64,000 nucleotides of DNA, taken from Chaenocephalus aceratus (lineage: Eukaryota > Chordata > Actinopteri > Perciformes > Channichthyidae). Below are positions 14,181 through 28,300 of the stretch, piece by piece. Below the pieces are notes generated by a model. It did not search any database. It saw only the letters and a list, made by a program, of their open reading frames with translations, and was not told where the DNA came from. How positions within the stretch are numbered: the first letter of the stretch is position 1; the number at the start of each line of letters is the position of its first letter. Location: the NCBI GenBank assembly GCA_023974075.1, contig CM043791.1:19197701-19261700 (forward strand). The letters run 5' to 3'. A program made the position numbers and the translations under genes.

Positions 14181-14705
14181 CTTCTCAGCCACAACAGGAG
14201 CTCTGTGATGACAGGGGCCAGGCCTTGTCACACACCAGGGACTCTGGTGGCCCCCCTTATCAAGCAGAGAGGGCTTTTCATCAAACACCCCTCTTCTTCC
14301 CCTCCCTATCTCTCTAAGATGCTTTTGAGGGCAGTGTGTCCACATACATCTCACAGCACGTCTATGCATGTAAATGGACAAAGACAAAAGAAAATCAATC
14401 ATTTACAAATTAGACAAACAATGAATAATCAGCCGAGTCAGTAGCAACTTGGAATCTCAGGTATCTTTCCACCTCCATTGATAATGTTAAGATTGTTCCT
14501 TGTGTGCTCTGTTTGTCTCTTTAGCAACCATATTGCTTTTAAACCCTAAATTCACAAGTCGCGTATTTCAATCGGAACATTTTGAGACATCTATTATTCA
14601 ATATGCCACATTATGATTAGAGAATCCAAGTTTCCTCATGCTCATTTGCACAAACACATGCCTGGATAAGTCGTGTCCACTCATCCTGCACACCACAGGC
14701 CGGAT
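14181..14705. other. Unique non-coding DNA
   Basis: No repeat and no recognisable frame. Confidence 0.35.

Positions 14706-14736
<31 letters not shown>
14706..14736. repeat. (CA)n microsatellite
   Basis: Perfect AC tract of about 31 bp. Confidence 0.97.
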
Positions 14737-14739
<3 letters not shown>

Positions 14740-15006
14740 TCACACGCTGCCCCATGCCTCTGCCTGTGAAACAAAAGCAGGCCTTGTCTGACCAGGTCCA
14801 GCGCTTGTACAAGAGGCTTAGGGACATTTTTCTCATTTTTAAACAGCTAATATCTTGCAAAAGTTGTCTAATCACTTTGTGTTTAAGTTGAGATTTGTGC
14901 ACCCCCACCCTGCTGGACCCCCCCGTCCTCCACATGCCTAACACCTACCCATGCTAGGCCCTGACGCATGGTGCTTAACCGGGCCACTTTAATTAGGTTA
15001 TTAGAG

Positions 15007-15007
<1 letters not shown>

Positions 15008-15073
<66 letters not shown>

Positions 15074-15110
15074 CGTGCGTGTGCGTGTGTGCGTGCGTGC
15101 GTGCGTGCGT
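15008..15110. repeat. Compound (TG)/(TGCG) microsatellite
   Basis: About 62 bp of pure TG passing into GCGT units toward the 3' end. Confidence 0.97.
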
Positions 15111-17979
15111 CAGCATCAGTGCCCCGTAGACTTACAAGCTGATATAATGAAACACAGCAGGTGATGAAAAGATCAGGACTGCTTTGAAATCAACCAACTC
15201 AATTTGTAGAGAGTGAACAAATACGACCTGCTTACAAATGTGTTGCCTTACATTATATATACTGTAGTGTGAACAATATACATTTTACCTCAGTTGCCCT
15301 TCCTATACAAATTAATATTCTAAGTAAAGACGGTAAATAACCTAAACTGTAGATACCAAAGACTTTAAGACTAATATATCATATAAATATAAATATAACT
15401 GACCTTTCCTGACTTAATTTCTATCCATATCACAATATTGCACGGAAATACAATGGCACATATACACAGTAATCACAGAAAGACATTAACGAGGGAAAGA
15501 AGATGAAGACGGTTGCACTGAATCTAATGTAGTCTCTTTTCCTGCTTACAGCGTGAAAGGCGTCGCGATGGACACTAAAGGCAGACAATGTGCTGTGAGC
15601 TGCAGTGCAACTACAAACCAATGCTCTCAGTGAAAGGAATAAAGGCAACCAGGGTTACAGGAAGTACAACCAAGTTGGACAGTGACAAAAAGACACCGAA
15701 AGGAAAAAAGAGAAGGAAGGAGAAAGAGAAGAAGAAGAAGGGCTGCCTTTGAGAACTGAGAGACGGATGGGCTGTTTTCCGACAGTTAGCCAGCTCCGAG
15801 TGTGCTGACTGGCTGTGATTTCTAACAGGCCTTAAAGAGGGTCATTTACTGGGCTCTGCTTCTCCCGGTCTGTCCACTTTACTATCTATCTTCCTCTATT
15901 TGTCATTCTTAATGCCAGTCTGTCTGCTCTGCTATCTTTGTCTGTATGTGCACAAGATTGCATATGAGCGTTTCTATCTATATCTGTACCAGTGTTGAGA
16001 TGAAATGAGGTAAAAAAAAAAAAGGTAAGGAAAGTAAAAGGCATTCTTATATATTTTCCAAAGGTGTTTTTTTCAATGTGTGTATGTGCACGTGTGTTGC
16101 TAGTGTGAGACATTTCCTGGTATTGGAGCACTGCGCTCTACAAAGGCAGCTGATTAGAAACAGTAGGTGATCTTTTCTTACAATTCCCAGTGAATATGCA
16201 AAAAAAAGACAGACGATAGGAAGTGATCAAGATGTAAAAAGTGAGGACATAAAAGAAAGGAATCGCAGGAAAAATCTGAGGCATTTATGGCAACATTTTA
16301 CAAAACAACATTTAGATTGTTGTCCATTGGAGGACAATATGTCAGGCCTTTTAGATGATAAAATAACTGAGTAATGACCTTGGTTATCATACCTGAAGAA
16401 TATTCATGGTAAAATGGGGCTGCATATGTTTTCCAATGGTAGTATGGGTGCCTGAAAAATACATACATGTAAATACACTTTCTGTAACTGATCAAAGTTG
16501 GACCTCCTCTGCCATAGAGCATTGCATTTTTACCTGTTATGATTCACCACTTGACCCAAGCAGTGTGCTGCCTAAGTTTTACAATACATGCATCATTGTA
16601 ATAAATGAAAGGCATATGGGAGGAGGCTGCATTACTACTTTATTTATTGTCTTTGTCAACATGACATATCCTCCTGTAACATATCCAAGAAGCATAATTG
16701 TTGCTCATCTGTGATTCCTTCCTTTCCAGGCCGAGAGTATAATCTAAAAGAAGTCAAACTGATTCCAGATCAGCACTTATACTCTCAAGAGCTTTACTTC
16801 CAGCTCTATTACTAGAATCAGGCACTGTAGTTGGCAGTTATACCCCTCCTTACTCAGCTGCTAAAAGACTGATACTGAAATCAGGCAAAGAAGGCTCTCA
16901 GACAAATTTGTTCAGGCTATTAACCAAGCTTTTAATACATGTCGCATGCGTCCTCAGAAATTAGCTTTTCTCTAAGCTCAAAGTGAAACAGTCAGCGCCC
17001 TCTTTATAATAAAATACCAGTTTTTCCCTCAGCTTGGGAAGTTGGCAGACTACTGCAGTAGACATTCTCTTCCTGTTGCTTCATATTTTTGGATGGGGGT
17101 AGAATACCCTTGACTCCCTGCTTTAGATATTCTAAATAAAAAAGTGTTTGGGCTTTTTTCGAGTCAGATATGTTCAGCCCTTTTTAGTTGGACCCAATAG
17201 TTCTAAGGTCAACATTAAAAGGAGAGCTGGAAACAAATGAGGAGGAAAGCTGGGTAAGGAATGAAGGATTCTTGAAATGAACACAAATCCTCTCATAAAG
17301 CCTTTCTTCGTATTCCAACAGAAGTGTGTGCATGTGCTCGTGTGATCTGCATGTCTCAGCAGGGCGCTTGTATTCAGGGCTGCAGTGGCGCTCGCCATCA
17401 GCTGCTCTGATTAGAGCCATAATTAAAAGCTGTGTTAATTGGTGTTGAGACCAACATTGGCCACCCAGTTCATTAAGGACCATACGATTCTCCTTCTGCA
17501 TCCCACTGAATGGAGAGAGAACTAACATTATACATCTGCTGTACCCGGGGGACGAAGTCAAGTGTGAAGGAGGTAGAGAGGAAAAGAGCCAAACATAGAA
17601 CATATATTGATCCCTACTTGGTCATTATTTAAAGACCAAGGTTTCACAGTGATAGATTAAAGCAGATTGATCAGGAAATAGGTGAGAAGTGAATTGACTA
17701 AATGTATTAAAGTTATGAAGAAGAACTTAAGGGTCCATTCTGAAGAACATCAGCCCACTAAACTCTGATTAATAATCAAAATTAAGAGTACAATCCTTAA
17801 CTTAACAATATTATACTCCTATATTTGAGCATAAGTACATTAGCATGTAAGCTAGTGCTAGCAGACATGATGTTGTTTTAACTATAGGAGTGCTAGCTAA
17901 TTGTTTTTTCAGATGTAAACACACCGGTGCATTTAGCTACAGGAGGTGTGGGAGAACTCGCTCTATTCTATTGACGAAC
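15111..17979. other. Unique AT-rich DNA
   Basis: No long repeats. A good acceptor context (TTCCTTCCTTTCCAG) at about 16715-16730 opens a 27-codon frame that ends near 16815. With no donor and no recognisable protein I do not call an exon. Confidence 0.35.
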
Positions 17980-18120
17980 TGAGCGAGCACCCTTTAATGT
18001 CCCCACTAACCTCCATCTGATTGAGCTAATTGCACTCAAGTGCTAAGTTACCGGCAGTCTCATTAGCACCCATTTCCCCAAATTAGTAATAAAGGTCCGA
18101 TAAACAATTACTTTTCACAG
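17980..18120. other. Possible conserved non-coding element
   Basis: Dense homeodomain-type cores (GCTAATTGC, CATTAGC, AATTAGTAATAAAG, CAATTAC) in unique sequence. Inference from composition only. Confidence 0.25.
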
Positions 18121-20145
18121 TTCTGCTTCGAGCTAAAACATGCAGCGCTGAGAGTGATTTATTTGTTTCTTCCCTGCTGGTTCTCAGCCACACCTTACTC
18201 ACTCTGTGTCTGAGTGTGTGTCTCAGGTCGGGTGGAGTCTCTCTCTATACAGATGTCTATCTCACCTCCCTGCCTTCCAGGAACAAGTTCAAGAAAAGCA
18301 TTCATGCTTCAAAGAATGATACTTTGTGCCAAACAGATCAAACAAAGTACCAGGTGAAGGGTCTGAAAGGCTGGGTCTTTAACTCCTCAATGCCAATATG
18401 CACGGCGGCCAACATTAAGAGCTTCTTTTCTACGCCAATTTCCTGCCCTCCTAACTAAGTCATGGCGCAACAATGTGTTTTTTCATACCTGTCTTGTGAA
18501 TGTGACACATCAGCAACACAGCAGCATTACTGTAAGAAACCTGAGGGGAGAATCTCATCACCCTTTCGTGACAAAATTGTTGCTTTTAGTGATTAGGGAG
18601 CCGGGTGCACGTAAAGGTGATGTGTACATTAAATAACTCCCTTGTAACACGCTGCCTTTGTCAGTAAATAGCCTCGACTGTGCCCCCTTTTCCCTTCTGG
18701 AGCTCAACAGCTAAGATGTTGACACAATGAATCCCTCGCAATAACACTTTTGTTTTTGCGCTCTCTCTGGTTGTGTTCATTCAACGAGCTCACAGACAAG
18801 GAAGCTGTTCAGCGGCCAATGGCCAAAGGTTCTGTATGTGCGGAGGTGGGAGGCGAAGAGGGAGGAGACGCAGAAGGTGGGTCTTGGTAATTTCCCACTT
18901 TTTTTATTTGACACCATAGAGGGCGGGACGACAGGTAGGCTACATAGGAGCACAATCTAACATGAGTGAGCCGAGGGGGAGGAGCTTCACACTTTGTCAG
19001 GTGTCGGACATTTAGAGGTGGTGGAAGCAACTCAGGTTTCAGCCACCCGTCCCAAGGTCAGATGCTGCTTTTCATGCAGCATGGTCAGGAACGAACACCT
19101 GGCCACCAGCCATAGCCAGCGTTCGTTAGTCATTACTGACCAGGCCATTCTAATGTAAATACCCACACCAGTGGGCATTTTGCATAAAAGCCTGTGATGG
19201 CTGATATACCCAAGATTAATAGTGCCTCAGTGGATTGAAAGGGACAATAAATGTACAATTCTAAACAGTAAACCTTGTTGTGTTTAGTGTGTCCATGACA
19301 TGTTTTGAGGAGTTTGCAGCTCGGCTATAGCTCCATCATGTTTGAATCAAAAGTAAGCCGGAGCCCTTCCTCATACACTAAGCAAACACAAGCCAGCATT
19401 CCTCTGTGTCTGCCATTTTAGCTCAAGTCAAACCCCACGTCGACGCGAGGGCATTAAAGCATTAGTGGCTAATGTTTTTAAAAGTGTACGGTATCTTGGC
19501 GGGATTCGGGAGGTGGGCGCCGTGTGCGTGTGTGTAATGGTGGATGAGATGGGTCCGCACATGGCAACCATTACACACACAGCCCCTCTAATCGCTGCCG
19601 ACCTGCCTCCCCGCCTGCAGCCATCCCACTTCTGACTGGTGTGTGTGTGCGAGTGTGTGTCTGTGTGTGTTTGTGTGTCAGGGGGCATCCCAGGTTCAGG
19701 AGGGCAGAATGTTCACATAGATGCATATTTTGCCACATTAACACACCCTTTAGCACACACACAAACACATATGGGCTTTGGACATTTTAGACAAAACGTT
19801 GCTCAAATAAACGTGTAATAAAACACACAAATAAACGTAACACTCCTCCTTCGCAGCTTTCTTCACTCCTTCAATGAGCGTTGTTTGCATTTGCTTGTGT
19901 TGAGGAAAAACAGCTGCAAGTAGACAGAACAGGGAGGAATGAAGAGATGAACGACAGTAACGACTGATTGGCTGTAACATAAAACACTTAATCTAATCAA
20001 TTAATGATTTAGAATGGGTTTATAGTCTCCTAAGAGAAGATAAATATGATTTTTTATGAATTACTATTTTATTAACGTTCGATATACAGCCATATGGTTC
20101 GGTGAATTGAGAAGCGGTTGTCTTACTGAAGAAACACTAAAGTAG

Positions 20146-20146
<1 letters not shown>
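18121..20146. other. Unique non-coding DNA
   Basis: Unrepetitive. A small inverted pair (GATGCTGC / GCAGCAT) lies at about 19060-19083, and a GC-richer patch at about 19490-19640. No gene supported. Confidence 0.35.
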
Positions 20147-20237
<91 letters not shown>

Positions 20238-20276
20238 GTGTGTGTGTGCGTGTGCGTGTGCGTGTGTGTGTGTGTG
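20147..20276. repeat. Long (TG)n microsatellite
   Basis: About 130 bp of TG. The first 85 bp are pure and the 3' part has GCGT interruptions. Confidence 0.98.
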
Positions 20277-20433
20277 AGACAGAAACAAAAACAGATATGA
20301 AACCAGGCAAAAAAAAGCGAGAACCCTGTTTCTTTTTTTTGGTGTCACATGTCTGAAGTCGGGTGCATGGGGAAATATCTAAATATTATGGAAGATGTTG
20401 TTGTATGTTTATGGCTTGAATCTCTGTATATGT

Positions 20434-20434
<1 letters not shown>

Positions 20435-20479
<45 letters not shown>
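20435..20479. repeat. (TG)n microsatellite
   Basis: About 45 bp of TG, 160 bp beyond the preceding tract. Confidence 0.97.
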
Positions 20480-20480
<1 letters not shown>

Positions 20481-20712
20481 CACATGTGTGTACCGGACAT
20501 TGGTGGGAAGAGCAGTATGCCCGAACAATTCATAAAGATGCGTCACATGTTGAACTTACACCTACTCGTCTCCATGAAGACATACACACAAACGCGCGCA
20601 CAACAAACATACATACACATGCCTCAGGTGAGCGTGTGTGTGATCCGGAGGGGGATAACTCTGTGGCGAGACCACACAGGAGACAGCTTTCAACTGAGTA
20701 AACACCACATCA

Positions 20713-20801
20713 AACACACACACACACACACACACACTCTCATATGCGCTCTCACACACATGCTCTCACACGCACGCACACACACACACACACACACACA
20801 C
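20713..20801. repeat. Two (CA)n tracts
   Basis: CA tracts at 20713-20737 and 20776-20801, separated by CTCACACAC-type degenerate units. Confidence 0.95.
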
Positions 20802-22408
20802 TTTGCTTTCCTCCCTCCTGCGTAATTGAGAAAAGCTGCCGACCATTAAAACTTGCTGACATCACTTAGACAGCTAAATATGCAGGGAGCTAACAAGCTA
20901 GCGGGTCTCTTCAAACTTTATCGCCAGCTCGCAGGATGGGACTCAGGCCCGCCACACACTCGCAATGGAGCATCTCAAACAAACAATCCTATACTCCAGC
21001 AGTGGAGGAAAAATATCTGCAGAGGGCAAGGACGCATTTCCCATCCTCTATACATGAAACCCACACTAAACAGAAGGTGTAGGTTTGCTGCAGCATCTGT
21101 GTGGACAATCTAGTTTGTTTTGTTCAAGAGTGTAGCCAACCAACATGCACAAGGCCCGACTTCAATTCCTCCCTCCCTTCCCTCGCTCACTCGCTCGCTG
21201 CACCGCCTTCACCTCAGATAAGGAAGGAGAAAGATGTAAGGTTGGCTGGAGCCTGAACAAGCCAAATTAAGTCTGGTTAACTTAGCTCTGAGACTTCTAT
21301 TACACGCACGCGCACACACACACACACACACACACGAACAACACACACTCGTACACACACTCTTACTGTGGCTCCCTCTTCTCTCTATTAACACCTGCTT
21401 CTTTTCCAATTAGCCCTCCAAATAGAGACAAATGGGCCAGAGGGCTCTGATTAATTCACTTCTGTCAAGGACTCCGCCGCACAATGCCGTCAGGGCGCTC
21501 AGGCAGTCGTGGACTTGTGCACGTGCCGACGCGCCTGACACAGAAATGCAGGTTACAGCGAGCACATGCCACTAAAACAATCAAACTGAAAAACATGGGA
21601 AATTGTGCAACAAAGATGGATTTGATCATACCAACGCATTTGAATGTTGAACAGATGTTCTCTCTTTTTGGCATCCAGAAGTCCTCTTGTTCAGACCAAC
21701 ACTTTATCTCAAACCACTCCTCCTCCGGGGACAAATTCCTCTCGTCTTTGCTCTGCTGAGTTTGTGAGTGTATACGTGCATTTGTGTATGTGTATGTGTG
21801 TGTCTATACATGTGTGTGTAAGCTGCGTGGATCCCATCATTAGTCTTGCTCTCCTGTCCTCCCATGTTTGTTTAAGCAGAGCTCTTGTGTTTGCTTGGAG
21901 CTGCATGTCCTCCAAAGAGACTGCTGCAACGCAACCACTTCAAAACATAACCTGTTCCCTTCACACACAAACAAGCAGGTTGCATATAGACGGGCCACGG
22001 CTTGTTAATCTATGACTTTGTCTTTTTTCACTCATCTCATTGATGAAAGCCTAAGAATATATTCATATGGCTTTATCAGCAACTGTTTCATGTTTCATAA
22101 TAGTTGCTGCAGGTTCGTGTTAGTACTTAATGTTAGAACCTCACTTTCAGGAGTCATCATTTTAAATATTCCTAAATCAAAAAAATGCATTGTTAATGGT
22201 TGAATTTATAATAATGTGTTGTCTTAAGTTTTGCGGTACAGAAATATATAACTAGATCAACAGATAGAGTGGCTGGGCTAAAAACAACAGAGGGTGATTT
22301 GACAAAGAAGGAACTGACAATCTCACCTTTGAACTCTGAATGATGATGATGTTCTTATTATGAAGATTAACGCTGTTTACTCAGTGGGTGGAGACAGGCA
22401 TTTCTCTA

Positions 22409-22411
<3 letters not shown>
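20802..22411. other. Unique non-coding DNA
   Basis: Includes a short CA tract at about 21310-21335 and TG-like words at about 21785-21820. Non-repetitive frames at 20853-21113 and 21484-21759 have no recognisable domain. Confidence 0.35.

Positions 22412-22506
<95 letters not shown>
22412..22506. repeat. (GA)n microsatellite
   Basis: Perfect GA tract of about 95 bp, purine on the + strand, the longest GA tract in the window. Confidence 0.98.
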
Positions 22507-22507
<1 letters not shown>

Positions 22508-23159
22508 AGTGCAATGCCCTCCACTTACAAAAAGGCAGGTGCCTTTTAAACATTTCCATTGACCTAAAGACGGATAGCTTCGACCTGTTTTTGGAATTTG
22601 GAAACCTCAAACAGCAATCCTGAAGGAGGAAGAGTAACCCTGATTGAAATGAAAAAGCTTTGGGTTTGTCCTTTTGCCATAACTTTATTGGTTTTCTGAC
22701 AAATGACAATTCAACACCAGCTGTCAGTGCTCTTGAAATGGTATTAGCACCCAGGTCTGCTGACCACCAGCTTATCCAAGCACACAGCAACTCAAACACA
22801 ATGCTAACATTGCTCCAAATCTCCGCACAATGGTACGACCACGCATTAGTTCCACACCAAATAAATAGCTGCTGCTTCAGTTCATAAACTCTGGGTTCAG
22901 AGGTCGAGCTATGTCAAGTAGGGCATTGAATGAGACGCCATGGGATAAAAGAAAGACAGAGAAAGGGATTTAGACGAGGAGGTGGGTGGGGGTGCTTATA
23001 GAATACCCCGGCATCTCCCTTTCTCCGGTCCACCCGTTGAGTCTCAAATGCCACTCTACCGTTGGTCCCATTGTGCGTCCTTCTCAAAGAGCTTGTCTTC
23101 AATTAGCCTGATAAGAGGAGAGAGGACGAGGGTGGGGCAGAATTGGGGTTGGGAGGGGG
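22507..23159. other. Unique non-coding DNA
   Basis: No repeat or gene recognised. Confidence 0.35.
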
Positions 23160-23330
23160 GTTACCTGGGCAGCCACTAATCGCTTTGATGCCATTGGGCC
23201 CTTGGTTGCTTTTGTCTTTTTTGCCCCCTACGTTGAGGCTAAAATTGAGTGTGCAATTTATCTTGTGGCTGGGCCAAATGGCAGATCTGGAGGCCGCCAC
23301 CTTTAATTTTGTTGTTTTAATGACATCAGT
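23160..23330. other. Possible conserved non-coding element
   Basis: Unrepetitive sequence with CACTAATCGC and repeated TTTGTC-type words after a G-rich patch. Weak inference from composition. Confidence 0.2.
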
Positions 23331-24869
23331 TGGATCATGCCAGAGAGTCAACAGACACAAAGACGCCTGAAAGCACATTTGTGGTGACCAATCGGCATTG
23401 TCCAAGTAAAAATGAAAGTTACAAGTTAAAAATACAAGTTATCTGCTGATATGTTCTAAAAAAAAAAAGGTAAGGGGAACAGAAAAGAGTGTCTCATTAA
23501 ATCTTCTCTGTTCTACCTCTCACTGAGACCTCTCTGCATCTGTCATCAAGGCTTCAAGGAAAGCTAGGATAGGCAGGGGCCTCTTTCTCCTCCTCCAACC
23601 CCTTCCTCCTCTCCTTTTCTCTCTTTTTACAATCTGTTTGCTGAATGAAAGTACATTTTGAGCATGTGATTTATCACACCAGGGCGAACAGCCATTCATT
23701 GGGCCACCTTTGTCCAACAAAGTAGGTAGGAAGGTAGGCAGGATATAATCAGAGGAAAGAGAGGTAGGGGATGTAAAAGAGAGAGAGAGGTAGGGCAAAG
23801 ACAGAAGAGGGAAAGTGTACGAGTCAAAGTTATTCCCAGCGGTGTCTGCTGATTGCATTCGGCAGGGGATTAGGAATGGGTCATCTAAACTCTGTGCTCT
23901 AAAACCCTACTGATGGAGGAGGAAGAACATAGTTTAAAGAGTGAAGGAAGAAAGGAATCAAAGACACACCTTTTAAGAGAGTTTATGAGGGTGACGGCAA
24001 CTACAGAATCCTCTATTGCCAACACTTGATTCATTAACTGCTTTATTCTGTAATAAGGCGAACAATAAACAGACATCTCTCAGCAGGGTTTCCTAATGTT
24101 GTCTATCATTAAGGTCTCCACGAACACACCAGCTCCTCTGCATTATTCTCTGCTGCTGGCTTTCACCCGCTGATGGAATAAGCTGTTATGACAAATCCAC
24201 AACACTGTCTGCCAGTATCTTGTCAATGTGTTATCAGCACGTGGTCCGATTTGGCAAGGCCACACTGTCACAGCTGTAAACTCTCACACACACACAAACA
24301 CACACCAACCGACCCACAAGGACTCCTGGAAGCAAGCAAAGCCCCTGACCCCAAAACATCACAAATACAACCACCTGCTCCACAAGTGAAACCCTCAGTA
24401 TCCAATTTATGAACAAAGTCAAACAAATATGTTCATATAAAACCCAAATGAAGTATATATTACATTTCATAACAGTGTTTGTTTGTTGTATAAATTCCTT
24501 ATTCAAGCAGTTCCCAAATCTGTTGCTCACAAAACCCAGTCAGTCATTCTGCAATCCACCTACTCTGCAAGTTCACAGCTAAACACAAAGAGAGTGTTCT
24601 GTCATACGCACTAATAACGGAAAGCAATTAGCTTAGCTGTTTGTTAATATAGGTACAGAATGTGATAAGCCTGAGCGAGTGGGGGTTTGGAGGGGGGTGC
24701 GTGTGCTTATGTGTGTGTCCTGGCCTTTGTGTGTGTCTTATGGCAGTGCAGGGATCTACAAGCATTATGTGCGTCCTGCGTAATCACTGTCATATGGAAG
24801 GGATTGAAGTGACCACTGCCACGCAATGGGCCGGACCACACCGCATCTGTCATCAACTAGGTCGCTTTT

Positions 24870-24871
<2 letters not shown>
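23331..24871. other. Unique non-coding DNA
   Basis: Purine-rich around 23750-23830. Degenerate CACA words lie near 24285-24305 and TGTG words near 24700-24740. No gene supported. Confidence 0.35.

Positions 24872-24951
<80 letters not shown>
24872..24951. repeat. (TG)n microsatellite
   Basis: Perfect TG tract of about 80 bp. Confidence 0.98.
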
Positions 24952-25276
24952 CACAAATAGGACAGGTAGATATTCAAGGACACTGATAGCACATGTGGTT
25001 ATTGAATGGCAAGAGTATACTGTGTGTAATCTACAGTTATGTGACCATTGCTGTAACTTGCATGCGAGGACAACCCTATGTGTTTGTTTATACTGTATAA
25101 TATGTGTGTGTGTGCTACCATCCAAATGCCTCCCATTTAGGAACAACTGGCAGAAAGCTTTCTCATTTAAATGCTGAACTGACATTGATGACAGACACCA
25201 GGAAGATCCCCCTATTCAATACAGACAGTTTATCTTTCTGTCAACAGTCATACAGAGAAAATGCAATATTTCCCAA

Positions 25277-25306
25277 GCTCTGCTAGCATGACCGGGCTAG
25301 CAGAGC
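25277..25306. repeat. Perfect 11-bp inverted repeat
   Basis: GCTCTGCTAGC and its exact reverse complement are separated by an 8-base loop. Confidence 0.85.
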
Positions 25307-28300
25307 ATCTGCAAGTGCTTATCGTGATGGATCCAGCCTTCTAACCGCACATCTCGCTGCTCGAGTGGGACAGAGATAGAGAGGGACGGAGAGGAGGCTG
25401 AGGTCATGAGACATGAGACAGATGACAGCCCAGCCCAAAGAGAAGCGGATGGGCAAAGCTGAGGCCTGAACATTTGTATAAACCTCTTCCTAAATAAAGA
25501 ATACAATATAGAACCCTGTTTCAACCAAAAGTGGAAATGTGTAAACACGTTGCATACTTCAGAGTGCGTGACATTTGGCGTTTGGAGTCAGATGTGGGAT
25601 ACAACATGGGGATTTACGATGCAAATAATGAAGAATCTTGGCGGGAATTTGACGCCTTAATCAAAAAGGCGTACTAGTCTTTTTTAAATTTATTTATTGT
25701 TAAGCATCGTATTGTTTTTTTTATACCATGTTTTTGGCCAGTCGACATGACTTGTGACTCCTCATTTGCATGTTGATCAATTGGGAGCGGTTCAACTGCA
25801 GATGTGCTTCTCATGTGCACATTAGAGTCCTGTTCTCCCCTGTGCATCTCCTTAGATTCATCGTATAACCCATAGGTAGCTCTGTTCTGCTGTGAACAAG
25901 GAACACGAACCAGACGTATCCCCACAATGGCGGCTGTCACCTTTGACCCTGCGCACCCAAACATTGTCCAGGAGTCCCCAACCACCAACCAACAGCGCAA
26001 TTCTCCCCGTCCTTTTGGCCAACCCCATTTCCTCTATTGAACACAAGCCATCACCCCCCTCCGACTCCCACTACCACCCCCAGCATCCGGCAGAACATGA
26101 GGCCCAGCGGCAGCCACCAAGCGGCCCGTTCTTTATTGTGCCTTCTTCCTGCTGTACTTTTCTCCTGACCCCCTGTTGTTGTACTCACTCTGCCACCCCC
26201 CCACCTCTTCCTCTTCTTCGCACCCAACTCCCTCCACCAATCCCCGTTTCGTGCTAATTAATTTAATCCTGTAAGCAGGTGTAAGCCCCGTCATTAAGTG
26301 GAGCCAAGTCACAGTAAATGGGGGCTACAGAGAAGGGGGGGGGTGCATTGTGAAAGCGAGGACAGAGTGGGCAGAAACAACAAATGTGGAAATTGGTGGC
26401 AAAGCGGAAAAATCCTGTTTTTTTTCATACAAGGGGCAACAGGAGGAGGGTACGGAGGGGCAAAGGAGTCAAGGAGGGGAAATCTTGTTTTCTAAGAAGT
26501 GGTAAAGAGAAGGGGCATTCACTGAGTGTTATATCGATAACTCCCTCTCTCACCCTCCATTTCTCTCCCTTTCTCTCTTCTATCTTTTTGTGTCTTTTCC
26601 CGGAGATAGCGCCAATGGGTGTAAGAGAAAGGAAGAAAGGAGTGAACAATGGGGATGCAGGGCTTGTTTTTCTGTTTGGGCCAAACAGAGCAGGACTATG
26701 GGTCCGAGTCTAGCACAAGTTCTTTTTATTTGCCAACCATCCTTTCTCTGTTTCTGTCTATCCCTTTTTGTGAGACCAGGGGGGTCTGAATTGAATCCAT
26801 TTGGAGGGGATGTGGGGCATCCAAGTGTTGTGAAGCAGTGGGTCTTAGCAACTGGTGATGCCCCCTGGACTGGAGTTACAGAGATGCTGCTGTAGCAATA
26901 GTGGGCAAAGGAAAGGGAAGGGGGAGGGGGAGTTTGTTAGGTGGCATCCAGACCGCATGCCAGCAGCTCCCAAGTGGTTTCTTCCGCTGGGGCTCCTCTG
27001 TCTGCCCTCCAATGGGGCAGCAGTTTACCATGCTGCTCGCAGCCCCGCAGAAAGCAGGCTGAGCAGGGCGCTATTCTTCCCCATGGCCTCAATCCCCCGG
27101 CAGCAGTCAATCAATCTCGCTCTCTAGTCCCCTCTCCTTGTGTCAGCCTCTGTTGGCACCTCACTCTGCCTCCCAGCGCACATCCTCTCGCAAAATAGAG
27201 GTCGCAATTCAGCCACTCACTTTCCCTCACTCGCTCTTTTGCACCCCCCCTAATTCCTTTTTAACTCAGTGAGCGGGTGTCAGGGATACAACTTGGTGCA
27301 TTCCTGCCTGGCTTGTAGCGTAACAAGCTATTGAGCGGGAGATAAGCCTCTCTTTTAGGAGGGGTTGAGGAGAATTGAATTCAGGGCCTGAGTGACGGGA
27401 GGAGGAAGATTTATCCCTGTCGGTGGACAATGCCGCCTTTTCGGGGACTTTAATCTCCCCGGGACAATGGGCCTGGTTTTCCTCTTACCACCAACTCCAC
27501 CACTGCCGCCGCCCCTGTCCCCCTGCGCTTTTCCCACGATGGTCGCTGATTAGCATCGCAGGCCGATTGGACACTAGCCATTATCTATATCTTGTTGGGT
27601 TTTTATTTCTTTTTTCAAGGGGACTCATCTGAGTTTTTTGTCAAGAGAGAAGTAAGGCAGCTTGGAGGAAAGTGATAAAAAGACAGTGAGAGGGAAAAGG
27701 ATTTGTAGTTGTAGATGGAGTGAAATGAGGAGACAGAAAGACAGGGAAGAAAAAGTGAAAAGAAGCCAGAGTGCCGTGAAAAAGGTGGCGTGAGTGCCAA
27801 GTTCATTGAGTGTGCCCGGGACAGAGGGCGATTCCCTTCAGCTGGGGAGACAGACACCCACACAAAAACACACACACGCAGTCATTACTGAGTGTGCAAC
27901 CCACAGGAAAAGAGGAAAGGTTAGAAGAGACAGTTTTCCAGAATCTAGTAATGGTCAGGGTTCGGATGAGGTTACCTGCATGATTCCTAATACAACAGCC
28001 CTGTTTTATAAACGTCTTTATTCAACTTCATGATTATTCTCCAGATACTGTACCAGGAGAAGAACTTTAGACATGAGCTCAACACAAACAATCAGACAGG
28101 TACGAAGGTCCTACGAAAGTTTAATTTAATTGCTTTAACCCAATATGAACTTTAAACTATGACTTATAATTCAAATTGGACATTTCTATTCTATTGTGTT
28201 CAATGTGAATTTTTTTCAATCCGGTCTGAACACCTGTTGACTTGCCATGACATCCCTGAGTGCAAAACACTAGCATGTAAGTTATGTTAAAGGGGAACAC

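Noticed and set aside
16731..16815. Possible terminal exon after TTCCTTCCTTTCCAG
   Set aside because: A 27-codon frame with no recognisable content and no partner exon is within chance expectation.
25927..26040. 37-codon frame with a strong start context (CACAATGGCGG)
   Set aside because: No recognisable protein, no adjacent splice donor, and a natural stop after 37 codons; a good start context alone is not enough.
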